In this document: piece after piece, positions 36,114 to 48,621 of the stretch
How the letters are laid out: the number at the start of each line of letters is the position of its first letter
Numbering within the stretch: position 1 is the stretch's first letter
Assembly (NCBI GenBank): GCA_039602395.1
Contig: JBCNJP010000007.1
Coordinates: forward strand, 120,004,957-120,068,956
Direction: 5' to 3'
Length of the DNA: 64,000 nucleotides
DNA from: Deinandra increscens subsp. villosa
Lineage: Eukaryota; Streptophyta; Magnoliopsida; Asterales; Asteraceae
Position numbers and translations under genes: made by a program
The notes under the pieces: model-generated
Database searches by the model: none
Seen by the model: only the letters and a program-made list of their open reading frames with translations
Told to the model about the DNA's origin: nothing

Positions 36114-36770
36114 TCAATGGGAGACCGGGTAACCGATTCCGTGTCTTTTCGACGGAAAAATAACGAACACCAAACTACAAACCAAACCGAGCCCCAACGG
36201 AACAATGTCAAGAACCTCTTGAGCCTCATGACTCGGTCTCGGATAAAAGCAACTCACCACGCTCCGATCTCTCAACGCTAACGTCACCAAAACGAACACC
36301 GATACAAACGCATGAATCCAATCAACCGCCCTCAACTTATACTTCCTCAAGTCCGGTAGACCCGAGCCCGAAGCCGCTGCAGTTTGCGAATCAAACACCC
36401 ACATCCCGTTAAACGTTGCAAACCCGTAAAACACTTGTCCGTCTGACGTCTTGAAGCTGTCCGTGAAGCTTGCGAGGAAGCATAAGGCGGTGAGGAAGCC
36501 GAGGAGGATGGCGGTGAGGGGACGTGTGACCGCGTCGCATGAACCGTGGTTCGTGAATATCGGTGTTACGGTTTGTAGGGCCAGGAGGGTTCCTGTGGGT
36601 AATAGGTTGGCTAGTTGGGCTGTGCTAGCTAGAGTTTGTGATATTGCCCATTGGGACAAAGTTGGTGGCGGCGGTGGTGGCGGCTGTTGTTTCGGGCTGT
36701 CGGGGATGTCGTGATCATCGTCATCGGACGAGGAGGAGGCGGTTGTTACTGGTCTGGCTCTTAGAGACAT
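36114..36770 (-). CDS. DMP: DMP family (DUF679) membrane protein
   Basis: Intronless, 218 residues. The cytosolic N-terminus is acidic then proline-rich (a run of seven P at 31-37). Four membrane spans lie at about 53-72, 84-103, 150-167 and 187-206, with DUF679 landmarks NLLPTGTLLALQTVTPIF, FTDSFKTSDGQVFYGFATF, VDWIHAF, CFYPRPS, VLDIVPLGLGLVCS and FPSKRHGIGYP. DMPs are plant-specific proteins of ER, tonoplast and plasma membrane; members act in membrane remodelling in senescence and, for the DMP8/9 group, in gamete fusion. This sequence looks closer to the general group than to DMP8/9, though without an alignment that is an impression. A TATA box (TATAAATA, minus strand, 36847-36854) lies about 80 bp upstream of the ATG, supporting this start. 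Confidence 0.93.
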   Translation of the reverse strand: MSLRARPVTTASSSSDDDDHDIPDSPKQQPPPPPPPTLSQWAISQTLASTAQLANLLPTGTLLALQTVTPIFTNHGSCDAVTRPLTAILLGFLTALCFLASFTDSFKTSDGQVFYGFATFNGMWVFDSQTAAASGSGLPDLRKYKLRAVDWIHAFVSVFVLVTLALRDRSVVSCFYPRPSHEAQEVLDIVPLGLGLVCSLVFVIFPSKRHGIGYPVSH

Positions 36771-36845
36771 GGATTTGGATCTATCCTCTTCGGTGATGTA
36801 CTATTAGGTAGGGTTGTGTTATGGTGAAGAATGGTGATATATGGT

Positions 36846-36855
36846 GTATTTATAA
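36846..36855 (-). promoter_or_regulatory. TATA box of DMP gene
   Basis: TTATAAATAC on the minus strand, about 80 bp before the start codon. Confidence 0.65.
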
Positions 36856-36959
36856 GATAAGCTAAAGGTGGGGTTAGGTGTTGATGAGTAGTTATTAGGA
36901 CCAAAGTTTTGATTTTGAAGGCGTCAAGATTGGTTCTTGTAGTTGAATAATCTAACAAT

Positions 36960-37741
36960 GGTTCTCATTTCACATGGAGAAAAGTATTTGTATTGGGTTT
37001 ATATGCTAAACAATATCCACTTTCTTTAATGTTTATATTTGTTTTGGTCAACGGATTCTATGGTCTTGTTTTGGTCAAGTTGTGTCTTTAATAAGCTTAA
37101 ATAACATGTAATTTTATAGATTTTATATTTGTTTTCTAAAAGATAATTTCATAATTGTTAGTATTAAAGTTGGTCAAAGTTTATATTTTTTTCAAGTCGA
37201 TGAATTTTCATCCAAGGAAGGAGGGCACCAAATCAAAGGGAGGTTTTGCTTGCTTTTCAGGTTGGAGATGCTAGTTTTTTTCTAATAATCGTTCTGAAGA
37301 TGTTTTCAGGAATAAGAGAAGACAGTGTTCTTTCATAAGGTTTTTGGCTATTTGTTTGCGATAAAAACCGAGTGAGCCGATCCAGAGTAGTTCTGCTAAG
37401 CCTGAAAGAAAGAGTCAGATCCTCTTTGGGATGAAATGCAACAAATAACGAACAAAGATCTCACATTTTTAAAGCTAAATACCAAAAATGGGAGCTCCGA
37501 AAAACCATCATCTAAAAGAAAATACATGAGAATGTGGTATAAACGTAGCAGAAGCAATAAAGGTACAGTATTCAGAGTTAGAAAATGAAGTTATAAAATA
37601 TTAATTTGAAAAACATTCAACAGTCAAGATACATAAAAAAACTGCATAACAAAAATGAACAAGCCCATTGTAGCACAATAATCATTCAACAGTTTGTTTA
37701 GCATTAGTCATTAGACACCCCTTAAGATAAGTTTTTTGTCT
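36960..37741. other. Spacer between DMP (5') and MAC5 (3')
   Basis: No gene; it includes the probable MAC5 3' UTR next to 37742. Confidence 0.5.
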
Positions 37742-40700
37742 TCATTGTTGTGGCGGTGGCCCTGCTGCAGCTGCAGCTGGTGCTGGTGGCTTCTGTTGAT
37801 ATGCTTGTTCACCACTTGGTCCATGTGGCGGCATTGAAGACGGATTATGCGACGGTGGAGGAGGGTATTGTTGATAAGTAGGTGGAGGTGGACCATACCC
37901 ATATGGTGGTGGTGGATAATACTGCTGCTGCGGATAGTACTGTCCACCACCGCCTTGAGGTGGTAGAGGTGGTGGCGGATACGCAGCATAATGTGGCCGT
38001 TGGTCCGAACCACCACTTCTGTTTTCACCCGAACCACTAGCCCCACTCCCGTCTTGGGAATGGATCGCCGCCCCCATTCTCTGAGGATCCATGGAAGGAT
38101 AAAACGCTCGGCCATGCTGAGGGGGAGGCGGCGGGATGTTAAAATAATGCATATGTGGTGGCGGGGGTTGTTGGTCCTGATTAGCAGAAGTTCCTGGCGG
38201 CTGAAACTGATTTTGCTGCTGCGATATAACAGCTCGGGGTAGCAACCCACTGTGTGCAACCGCTTGTTGTCTGGCTTCATCTGATCCTGGTTCACCATCA
38301 ACCTTTGGTGCTTGTGGACGGCCCCACATTAGTTTTAGCCTAAGGCCTTTGATTACCAGTTTGTTCGAGAGTTCTTCAGCTGCTTTTTCTGCACCTTCTC
38401 GAGTAGTGTAGGTGACAAAAGCACAAGCGCGTTGCAGAACCATTTTTACAGACTCGATTTCACCATGAGAGTAAAAGTTGTCTCTAAGGTCTTGCTCTGA
38501 GACTCTTGCATCTAGCCCTCCTACGTATAAGGTTCTAATGCTTTCGTCCTCCGGAGGTTCTAGAGACGGCATTTCACCTGCCTTGTTTAGTAGTTTTAGT
38601 GCAACAGGATCGTTAACTCTGCAAATCACATAACAGAAAACGTTAGGGGTGGCAATTTCCAGCAAGACTCGAAACGCGACACAAACATTACACAAAAAGT
38701 AATCAGGTACCCGTTTAATAAATAACAGTTACATTAGATATAGAGTGTGTGTATGTGTGTTGGAAAGAGGGGGAGGGGGGCTAGGGGATGGTGGCATACC
38801 CATAATAACGATCTTTGATATTCTGCTGGGATAACTCGCCAGTGACAGGCATCTCATGCCTGTAAGGACATTCAGCACCTCTAGTACATTCACCCCTGAT
38901 GAAGAAACTGCAGATGTGTGCTCGATTTCTCTTGTAATATGGTGTTGTCCTTTGCAGTTTCAAGATAGTATCATTAGGCCGTTCCTTTCCATATGAGGAC
39001 TCATAATCTAGACCGGCTCTTGCCTGCAGCAAAAGGAAATAATAATAAGTGTTTTAGTTGGTTGAATAAATACCATATAAAAAGAGAGAAATCATGAAAA
39101 GAAATCAAACTTCAGCATTGTTCCACTAAAATCTCTCCGCTTTCAATACTATTCCTTTGTTGTCAAGTTTTTCATAACTAATTAACTGAGTGACCTAAAC
39201 GGAACAGTTATGAAACTTGAGTACCATTTAGTAGCCTTTTTTTCATGGTTACGAGAATACACTTGAAAAGAATAATCACGAAATATAACCATGTTTCGCC
39301 ATTGTTCCATACGTCCATTTAGGCAGCGCTTAGTTTTAGCCATTTATGAAATTTTCACAAGCAAACAATATTGAAACTGGAGTTTTGAGTGTAGTGTAAG
39401 AGTGAATAACGTGTTTACAATTAGGTGACTATCAATGTCTCACAAAATTGTAATTTTGACGATTAGAACAAAAACCAAAAGTAATAATGTGCATCTGGAT
39501 TTCTGTTTTAAACCAACTATCTAATTATCGCAACTTCAAGTCACTATACTCGGTTTTTATGTTTAAAAAAAACATATACTGCTACTGATTACATGATTAT
39601 TTAATAGTGAAGCAATCAGTTCTAAAATCAAGTTTCATGCCTAATGCAACATGCCTGATTATCATTGTGCAAATAAATTTACTTTTTTACACCTTTTAAC
39701 TTAAATTGACGCCTTCTCGTTTCATCGGCTATTTTTTCAAAAATGTAGTTTTCGCTCAATTATTTAGATTTTGGTCAAAATTTTTGGGCTGAATACACAT
39801 ATTGTGAATGACATCTCCACTCTTAATAGTTACAGAAACATCAGTAGAACATAGAAAATCAGGATGACATTCAAACATGTAATTATCCAATTCTGATTAC
39901 ATTGAATATGTTCCAAAACCTACATTTAAACACACTTTTAAAGAAGGATTATCAATGGGCAGAAAGGTAAATTGAAAAATATATAAAAAGTTTGCCATTT
40001 TCTGTAAAATCTCAAAATAAAGAGTATCATATTTTTTTAGAACAGATAGCGAAAGAGTATATACCAAAAGGTGTTATGCCATAAAACTTATACCAATAGT
40101 GACTTCAAACCTGTATTAATAATAAAGTGACTATAGATTGTGTGGTTACATACCCTACGATCATGTTCCTCAGCGAAGTATTCCCTGTTGACATCACTCT
40201 TTGGAATGGAGTCATTTGAGTCGATACTGAGTGCCGTATCACGAACCTGGACTGGCAAACCATATTCAAGATCTAAAAGGCAAACTTGACAAACGTTTTT
40301 CAACTTGCTGCATGTTTGGCAAATCTCACTTTTCTTGTATCTTGCATCCCTACCAGGCCTCCACCTGAAAACCGTGAACGGCCTAGTGCAGATCTTGCAC
40401 TCCTTATCATAATTTGCTTTTGTCTGCCATATTAAAGTTGTTCAATATCTTGCATAGAAAAAGAACATCAGAATATCCAAATAAATTAATAATACATATA
40501 CATATATGTAGGGTTAGGTTAAATTGAGAACCATTTGATTTTAAAACTTTTGAGAAGCATTCTGAGCCACTAATTTCAGGGGGGGGGGGGGGGGCACTCA
40601 AATTCATGGAGGGGGTTTTCCTTATGTATAACTAGTGGCTCAGAATGGTTCTTAAAAGTTCTTAAAATGAAATGGTTCTCAGATGAACCTCACCCTATAT

Positions 40701-41583
40701 ATGTATGTATGATTTTTTTAATAAAGTGAAAAAAGAAGCTGACACACTGAATGTGCATGAAAGACAATGTTTACACATCTTAAATTAGTTAACAGTGAGC
40801 ATAAGAACCTTCTCAAAAGATCTAGAAAACAGACTCATAGCGGAAAATATAGAATATGGGTGATTGGATGTGCAATTTGAAGTGGGTGTGGTCATGTGAT
40901 ACTGAATAAAGTAAAATACGAAATCAGTTGGGATGAAACACAGAATAGATTATAGTGTTCGCATGTCCTTCTATTTTTTAAGTAGTAAATCACCAGATAA
41001 CCAAGTACTTGAATGTTCAGCTATCTATAAAAAAATTAAAGAAACTGAAAGAGATGTGTGTTAGAAAAATAGTGTGAATGTGAAATGAAAATAGAAGTCT
41101 TTTTTAAATTCAAAGAAATATAGATAAGAAATTTAAATCGCGCATAGATAATCAGTTATGTTAGCGTTGGTAAGAAACTGATTATCCAAAACCGAATATA
41201 CTGCGATATGGGTGTATCAAGAAACAAACTCTAGTTAAGATACCTTCAAAAAATGAGTGCCAAAACACAACTTCAAACATTACCTTACACAAAGTAATGA
41301 TTAAAAACGAGTAAAAACTGTCCAATAGATGAATATGATTCTGCTAGTTTAAAGTATAAATAACTCATACGCTACTACTTATAAGGCAGGCAAAAGTGCA
41401 ACTTTGGAACCAAAATTAAAAAAGGGAGAGAAAAGTACATCAAAAGTTACAAGAAAGAACAAAACTTTAGAGATTTACCATTCGAATGTAAGGATTATCA
41501 CCAAGGCACGACTCACATATGATTGGGAAATCAGAGCGTTCCCAACCATCAGCCTCAACGTCTCTTAATATCCTATGTGCCAT
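37742..41583 (-). CDS. MAC5A: CCCH zinc finger / RRM splicing factor, MAC5 (RBM22/Cwc2) type
   Basis: Four coding exons on the minus strand: 41479-41583, 40154-40423, 38800-39023, 37742-38618; frames join to 491 residues. The N-terminus has paired-Cys zinc sites (CESC, CKIC, CQTC, CQVC). A CCCH finger follows (C163, C171, C177, H181; spacing C-7-C-5-C-3-H), then one RRM at about 229-300 (TLYVGGL and ACAFVTY). The last 190 residues are rich in P, Q, G and Y, with many PPPP and QQ runs. This is the plant RBM22/Cwc2 family, part of the MOS4-associated (NineTeen) complex that contacts U6 snRNA at the spliceosome core; Arabidopsis MAC5A/B affect immunity and small-RNA production. A versus B cannot be told. 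A 5' UTR intron is likely (acceptor just before the ATG; donor at about 42191). The 5' end points toward the hAT element at 42381. Confidence 0.95.
40510..40696. mobile_element. MITE in MAC5 intron
   Basis: Inverted arms of about 70 bp (AGGGTTAGGTTAAATTGAG left; AGGGTGAGGTTCATCTGAG from the right), flanked by ATATATGT (40502-40509 and 40697-40704). A G-run of about 17 lies in the centre. The 8-9 bp duplication fits hAT or Mutator. Confidence 0.75.
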
Positions 41584-42300
41584 GAGCTCTGCAAATCGCA
41601 AAAGAAAATAAATATATAAATAAAAACAGTCTTGTTAAAGAACAGCAGTGCCGCAAGTAAATAAACAAAACATGTAAACAGAGAATGATGAGACAGCCAA
41701 GTCAAAATAGTGGTCGAATAATTTTAATCGATTTTACAATTAAATTGATACCAGTATTCTCTTCTTGACCAAATCAAAATAGTGCTTCTTATAAAAAACT
41801 GATTGTAGAATAAGTAACGATCTTTTCCAATGAATGTTCAATTGTTACAAAAAAAAAAAAAAAAAAAAACTTTAAAACCTAGCCATAAACAGCGTAACAT
41901 CAGCTAAACCCTAGAATATCACAAATCAAATGTGATATCTAATCAGTAAAAAAGCCAATTTCAGTACGAAATATTAGGGTTTCTTGAAAACTGTTGGGTT
42001 TAATCGAAACAACAGAAACAAACAACGAGGCCACCATCATCAGATATAGATGCAGGAGTAGAACCAAAATGAAAATCATAACCTAGCCCTAATCTAAATC
42101 TAATTCAACATATTGATCATGTATAACATCAAATCGAACATGATTTTGGAACAAACATAGGATTAAGAAATCGATATGAGTTGATTGATTACCTGATTTT
42201 TACTTGGACCGATGTGGATGAAAAGCCGACGGGAGCAATCGAAAGCGGTAAGAGGGAGAGAGGGGTAGGGTTCTGAGATGTGTGTGTACAAAAGGATGAA
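41584..42300 (-). other. MAC5 5' UTR, 5' UTR intron and promoter
   Basis: An acceptor TTTGCAG lies 5 bp before the ATG, and a donor (ATCAG/GTAATC on the minus strand) sits near 42191, so the leader is probably split. The first exon would lie at about 42192-42290, after which a gene-proximal promoter of only about 80 bp separates it from the hAT element. Confidence 0.6.
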
Positions 42301-42380
42301 AATAGAACGTAACAAAAGGCTATTTTAGTCCTTTTACATTTCAATCATCGAATATCGACTTCACGTGTATGGGTCGTCTC

Positions 42381-43164
42381 TAGGGACGAGCAAAATTGAC
42401 CATTAATCAAAATTAACCGATAATTGAATCATCATCGAATCGAATTAACAGATAACTGAAATTAACCGACAGTTATGATTAAAGTTATTTGATTAACCGA
42501 TAAATTGATTATGGTTATGATTAATGGTTTCCGATAACCGAACCGAAGTTGTATTTTTTACTTATAGTTAAGTTTATATATAGCATCAAGTTGTAGATTG
42601 TTAATTTCACAAGTCAAAAGGTTTCATATGGTTAATATATAAAAACAATTTGAGTAGGTTCACAAGTTAAGTGGTTTCATATGATTAATACATATAACCA
42701 ATTTGAGTAGTCATTAGAATTATGTCACTACAATCATATGCATCAACTTTTGGTACTGAATACACATAAACAAACAAACAAAAACATCTATGTAGCTCAT
42801 TAGTTCCATAAACGAATTATTACATTGATGTATCATGAGCTAAAATTAAAAAATATATCCCTTATAACTAAAGAAGACTCGTAATTCTTTTTAATTTAAA
42901 GCACCTTAAATATGTGTGATCCATTAAGCTTATTGCTTGTTTATGTAATAGTTATTATTTTGTTGCATTTGGCTCACGGACTAAAAAACGATGATTAAGT
43001 TAATCTTTTTCTTGGTTAACCAAAAATGACCGAAACTGAACCATAACCAGTAGTTACCCGACAATCGGTTATGGTCATGGAAGAGATTTATGAATTAACC
43101 GAAATTCGGTTGTGGTCACGATTAAGAGTCAAAACCGACCCAAACTGATCCATGCTCACCCTTA
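42381..43164. mobile_element. Non-autonomous hAT element
   Basis: Perfect 8-bp target duplication GTCGTCTC (42373-42380 and 43165-43172). Ends TAGGGACGAGC and, from the right, TAAGGGTGAGC. Subterminal repeats of TTAACCGA/TCGGTTAA type fill both arms. 784 bp and non-coding. It lies directly upstream of the MAC5 5' end. Confidence 0.88.
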
Positions 43165-43257
43165 GTCGTCTCTAAAATGAAGCAAACTTGGTAAGTAAAG
43201 GGGTAATTTAGTCATTTGGGAACAAATAGAAATACTTTTACTAACATTTTGAAATCT

Positions 43258-43646
43258 GTTATGGATTTAAATAATCTCAATTGTTGCCTATTGGCCGGTA
43301 ATAATCTCATCATTTTTTTTGTAATACAACAATCTTATCTTTATAGCATATTTTTTTTAATAATCATTTCGTACATCCGACTAACCATCATTACAATATG
43401 CTGATGTGGAAACAATGAAAAATTGATTTAAATAATTTAAATTGTTGCCTATTGGCCGACAATAATCTCAACTATTTTATTTAATCAATCCATGTCAACA
43501 TATAGTAACGGCGGTTAGTGTGTGATGGACGGAAAGATTATTAAAAAAAATAAGGTGTAAAAATAAGATTGTTGTATTACAAAAAAAATGGTGCGATTAT
43601 TCAGGCCAATAGGCAATAGTTTGGATAATTTAAATCCATTTTTTCT
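43258..43646. mobile_element. Foldback element of the GGAAAATTGGATTT family
   Basis: Inverted arms containing GGATTTAAATAATC, TTGCCTATTGGCC and TTTGTAATACAACAATCTTA (left) pair with the right arm. A third copy of the terminal sequence (about 43424-43470) lies inside, in direct orientation with the left arm, suggesting a nested or rearranged element. The target duplication is only approximate (ATTTTGAAA / ATTTTAAAA). Confidence 0.65.
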
Positions 43647-44322
43647 ATTTTAAAAAGGCAGTGTTATTTTTAAATAATAAACCAATATAATGTGCGTGAT
43701 AGTTATATGGTTACTAAACTAAAAGTGACTAATAAATAAAATGTGAAGGTTTAGGGTGTTGGGTGTAAATAACAAGTGGTCAAAATTGTTTGAGTGATCA
43801 AAGTTGAGGGAGTCTTTAAGTGTAATTGTTATAAAAAAAAAATCGCGGGGGGGGGGGGGGGGGGTGTTGGGGACCTACAACAACGTGAAGAAAAAGAACC
43901 AAAAGGGTAAGCCCCCCCCCCCCCCCCGGTTTCGTTTGCAAGCATAAGAAAGGGAAATGAGATTGTGAAAATCTAAGGTTGTGATGGCCATTTGTTGTTT
44001 AGGGTTGCGAAAATCACCAAGGTAACCTTGTTTCTTTAATTTTAACCTCCATTGTTAATTGTTTGTTGGAGGATTTAAAAAACAAGGGTTTTTAGATTCC
44101 CGGATTTGGGTGAAAACTTGATGGTTCTTAAGTTGTAAACATCTAGTATGTTAGTTATTATGAGTTTCTGGTATTAACTTTGGATATTACCATCTATGGT
44201 TTGCTAAGGACTATAATTAGGGTTCTTGGAGCTTTAAATTGGGGGAGATGACCTATATTGGTAAAATATTGGTAGTAACAAATATAAACGAAATGATTGC
44301 CTTTATGTAGGAACCATGGTGG
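43647..44322. other. Spacer with G18 and C16 tracts
   Basis: G18 at 43847-43864 and C16 at 43912-43927, separated by 47 bp, could form a G:C hairpin. No gene seen in the rest. Confidence 0.5.
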
Positions 44323-44510
44323 TAAAACATAATTTAATCTGTGTTGTGTTCAATGACATGTTGTTGTGTTTTGTATAAAATGAGACGGTTGGGATGAAAT
44401 GGGTCAAAACTTATAGAAGTTGAAATCAATATATATATATATTAATATATATATATATATATATATACATATATATGGTAACGTAAATATATTTTAATCA
44501 CTAAAATATA
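44323..44510. repeat. Dispersed repeat, second copy at 1756-1929
   Basis: Near-identical to 1756-1929 but without the LTR on its left and the Helitron on its right. It serves as the unoccupied form of both insertion sites. The (AT)n tract is also broken differently. Confidence 0.7.
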
Positions 44511-45296
44511 TTAATAGGCATTGAAATATTTATTGAGATATTTATTTAACCTATTATTGGAAACGTCACCAACATTCGTGTCTACCGGTTAGACCATGTG
44601 TGCGATCCGGTAATTTACTAAACTACCGATGCATGAAATGAATGAACTGGATATGCTATGACATGTAAGACGTTAATTATGCAAAATAGAGTCTATCGAA
44701 TATGTAATGCATGCATATTGGATATATTCGGAGCAGAAACAACTGGAATTTTAACGGTTGTCACACAATGTTTCATTCACTAGTCCACAAATCCGTTCAG
44801 TTTGTTGGGCCCTTAAACTGGCCTGCAGGTTGACCTATTGTGATGTAGTTGTTAGCAATTGGGCTGAGTTGCAAATAATACAATTTATAACAGTGGATGA
44901 CGACGATGATGCATTTTCGAAGATCTAGTAATAGAGAGTGAGGGTTTATAGATACATAATGTGTGTGTATCTGTATATATATTTTTTGTTTTATTAACCA
45001 ATTTAGCGGTAATTCTACCTTTTAATAAATTTAACAGGAAAATTAGATGGATTTAGTATTTTAGACTTAAACCAAGACAAAATAAAAAACTATTGGACTG
45101 AAGTTGTCATTTTAAAAAGATTAGACTAAAAGGGATTTTCCAATCGAACCACAAGTACTAAAATAGTAATTTACTCTAACTTTTTAAAACATAAATTATA
45201 TATTTTATACTCTCATAATTTCAAATTAAAAATCTCAAAAAAGGAAGACCTTGTTAGCCAATCACCCACCCAAATCAGAATTCACCCAAGAACACC
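44511..45296. other. Upstream region of BASS1-type gene
   Basis: No gene. A TATA-like TTATATATTTTATA at about 45196 lies 90-100 bp before the start codon. Confidence 0.45.
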
Positions 45297-48200
45297 ATGC
45301 AATCACTCTCTCCCCTCACCCTCCAAACCCATCAACATCATCATTCAAGGTTCCAAATCCGTCTTTTCAGATCCAACATCACAATCATCAAACCCACAAT
45401 TCCCATCTTTCAAAACCCTCAAAAACAGCTTTCAAGATCAAGGATTTTAAAAGTTGGATCAATTCAACAAAACCCTGGAGAATTACCGACTCTTGCAAAC
45501 ACCAAAGGGGAGACTTTGTTGTCAACTTTAGCAAGCTTGTATCCTGTGTATGTGACAGTTGGAGGTGTTGTTGCTTGTTTAAAGCCTTCAACTTTTTCTT
45601 GGGTTGTAGAAAGAGCTCCTAAATCTTATAGCTATTCACTTGGTTTTATTATGCTTGTTATGGGTCTCACTTTGGAGTTCAAAGATTTGGTCAATTTGTT
45701 CATGCAAAGACCTCTTTCTGTAAGTTATCTTGGAATCTTGAAATGCTAAAAGTTTGGATTTTGGGTTCAATTTTACGGTTGTGTAAATTCAACATTAAGG
45801 TAGAATCTTCTGAGGAGACTAGGTTAAACCCTGTACCAAATGCTAGAAGTAGAAAGTTGCTGGTGCTAATATTGCAATAAAATTCATAAGAAGATTAAAT
45901 TGGAAACATAACAGGTTGACCTTAAATAGGCAAAGTATTATGTAGTTTGGTAGCTTGTTTGTTTTGTCATCTGAGTTTTATATTGCAAAAAGAAAATAAT
46001 GCTATCTAGAATAAATACATACACACACACACATACATAACTACATTAGTGTCAGTTTAAAATTGGAAGCAGTTAAATGATGACCCTGAGTAGTAAAATT
46101 CACCTCTTTTTTTATAAAAATGGATGGAGTAAAAGGGAGTTTTTCAGTTCGGGTATGTTCTGTCTTTTCTTTGACATTGGAGTTATCTCAAAAAATTGCA
46201 GAAGGTGTTTCTTTTTATATAAGCAGATGCTTGTTCACAATGTGGTAGAAATGCCACTTTTAGATATTCGTTTGGCTCTTCTCTAGTTCCTCTAAGCTAT
46301 GAAATTCAAAAACTACTTGTAAGCTCCAACCCATGTTGGGTGATTACATATTACAATACAAAGTTGGAGTTGTGTCAATATTTATGATGTTTGTAATATT
46401 AAATTCTTGTAAGTTTATATTATGTGATACCTAGAGAATTTCTTGCATATATGTATCTTTACGAATTGCCACATTTTTATCACTCTTTAAACATGCACCT
46501 TTTATGTAAAATTTTCTAGATAATATTGGGATGTGCTGCTCAGTACACAATTATGCCTACGTTTGGATTTGTGATAAGCAAATTGTTGAGGCTCTCACCG
46601 TCTCTTTCGGTTGGTTTGATATTACTTTCTTGTTGTCCGGGAGGTACTGCCTCTAATGTGGTAAGTATATTTTCTCAACTCTGAGGGTTGTTTAGTAAAA
46701 ATATGTTTTTGTTGTCGAATGAACCAAGGGAATGAATGATTCAGAGGCTGTGTGGACTTGGTTCCGAATGAAAAATGACTATTTAAAAAAATAAAATCTG
46801 AATAATCTTTTTGTATCATGTAATTTATAATTTCACTCGCCTCATTTTTGGAAATAAAATTTATTTTTTCTTATATTATTCTTGTTTTTAGGCACGTTCA
46901 TTCATGTTTTCGTGTTATAGTGTTACAGGTGACCTTGATTGCTCAAGGAGACGTGCCGTTGTCTATTGTAATGACGGTAATTAGCACTCTTGGAGCAGTG
47001 TTTCTTACTCCTCTTTTGACCATGGTCTTGGCTGGTACTTATGTTCGTGTTGATGCCATCAAACTTTCCATTAGCACCCTGCAGGTAATTTTACAATAGG
47101 TTTAACAGTTTTCTGTTGACTAATGGTCATACTGGTTAATTGTGAAGTCAAACTAGATAAAAATGGTCAACTACATCATTTTTATCCAAATATGATTTTG
47201 TTGACCTTTTAGTTTGTTGACAAAATGAACTCCCTAAATCTTTCTCTATTGTGCCAGTTTTAACTACAAGATTGATTGTTTCTGTGGAGTTTAAGAAAAA
47301 TGGTAAAATTTTGTGACAAAGTATCAAGTTTTATTGGAGGAGCACTGTGTTTGACTTTTGAAATAGTCAAAAATGTTCATCTTTATTTGCATCCGGTTGA
47401 GTAGATTTTGTTAAAATTACCTCCACGGTTTATTCTTTAGGTGGTTGTTGCACCCGTTCTGCTGGGGTCTTATTTGCAGAGCACCTTTCCCTGGGCTGTG
47501 GAAGCCGCACTGCCTTTTGCACCCCTATTAGCCGTTTTGACCTCATCACTATTGGCTTGCAGGTATTGTCCATATTTTGTATTTTGTAGATACATAATGT
47601 TTTCAGTAATAATACCAAAAATGTATTATACATTTGACCCGTTTATCAATACAATACAACCCGAATGGATCCATTTTTCTTCCATATAAATGAAGCTGTC
47701 ATCTATAGATTTTACATATATCTCAGAACGTAATTATTGTTTTCTTGTCTTCCAAGTGTGCTCTCTGAAAACGTTGGTCTTTTGAAGTCATCAATGGTTC
47801 TCACATCTTTATCATCAGATACTTCTCCCCTTCTTTTCGCTCGAGCCTTTTTCTCAAGTGAAGTGGGAATGGTTGTGCTTGCAGTGCTGTTACTTCATTT
47901 TGCAGGTTTCTTTGTGGGGTAAGATTTTTATTACCATTTTAATACTCACTCTAGTAGTAATAACACTAATTATTATTATCATTATTTTTTTGACGAGCAA
48001 GAATGTTCCTGCAGGTATATAGCAGCAACACTAGCTGGATTTAAAGAGCCACAACGCCGAGCAATATCCATTGAGGTAATACTTTGACGTTCCAATAAGT
48101 CAGGCCGATGGACAGCCTATTCTCATTCGTTTCGAAAAGAAGCGGGTCCCAGTTACATATTTTAATCCATTGTCCAGTTTGACCAAAAAGTCAACAAGCC

Positions 48201-48486
48201 GCCTTTTGTCATTGTGACTTCCCTCATCCAATCTGCTTGTTTGCCAAATCCGTATGGAACTAAAAAACCGAACTTTTATGGTGGTTCTTGAAAACTTGTG
48301 GTGCAGGTTGGGATGCAGAATTCATCATTGGGTGTGGTTTTAGCGGCGTCACATTTCAGCTCGGCTATGGTTGCATTACCACCAGCGGTTTCGGCTGTGG
48401 TTATGAACATAATGGGCAGCAGCTTGGGCTTCTTTTGGAAATGTGTTGATCCTTCTGATTCAAAAGATAGCTGCTCCAAAGATTGA
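45297..48486 (+). CDS. BASS1: Plastid sodium/metabolite cotransporter, BASS1-type
   Basis: Seven exons: 45297-45719, 46520-46660, 46929-47084, 47441-47562, 47757-47918, 48015-48075, 48307-48486; frames join to 414 residues. The first 70 or so residues are rich in Q, S, H, R and lack acidic residues, as in a chloroplast transit peptide. The rest is the SBF/BASS fold with about 8-10 spans. Landmarks: YVTVGGVVACLKPSTFSW, GFIMLVMGLTLEFKDL, ILLSCCPGGTASNVVTLIAQ (crossover motif with probable Na+ ligands), DVPLSIVMT, GTYVRVDAIKLS, EVGMQNSSLGVVLA. BASS carriers move organic anions with Na+ across the inner plastid envelope; BASS2 carries pyruvate, and the substrate of the BASS1 group is less certain. 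The match to BASS1 rather than BASS2 is from remembered sequence. The ATG at 45297 is the first in frame. Confidence 0.93.
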
Positions 48487-48621
48487 TTATATAGGTTGTT
48501 CATAGCAAGTTGTGATGGTCATGAGTTTGATTCATGGAGACCTCTTTTCCTGGATATAAGTGAAAATTTTCCAATGAAGACTTTGTATGTGTTTCAAAGG
48601 TTACCTCATAAATAGTTCGTA
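48487..48621. other. BASS1 3' flank
   Basis: Presumed 3' UTR; no separate feature. Confidence 0.4.
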
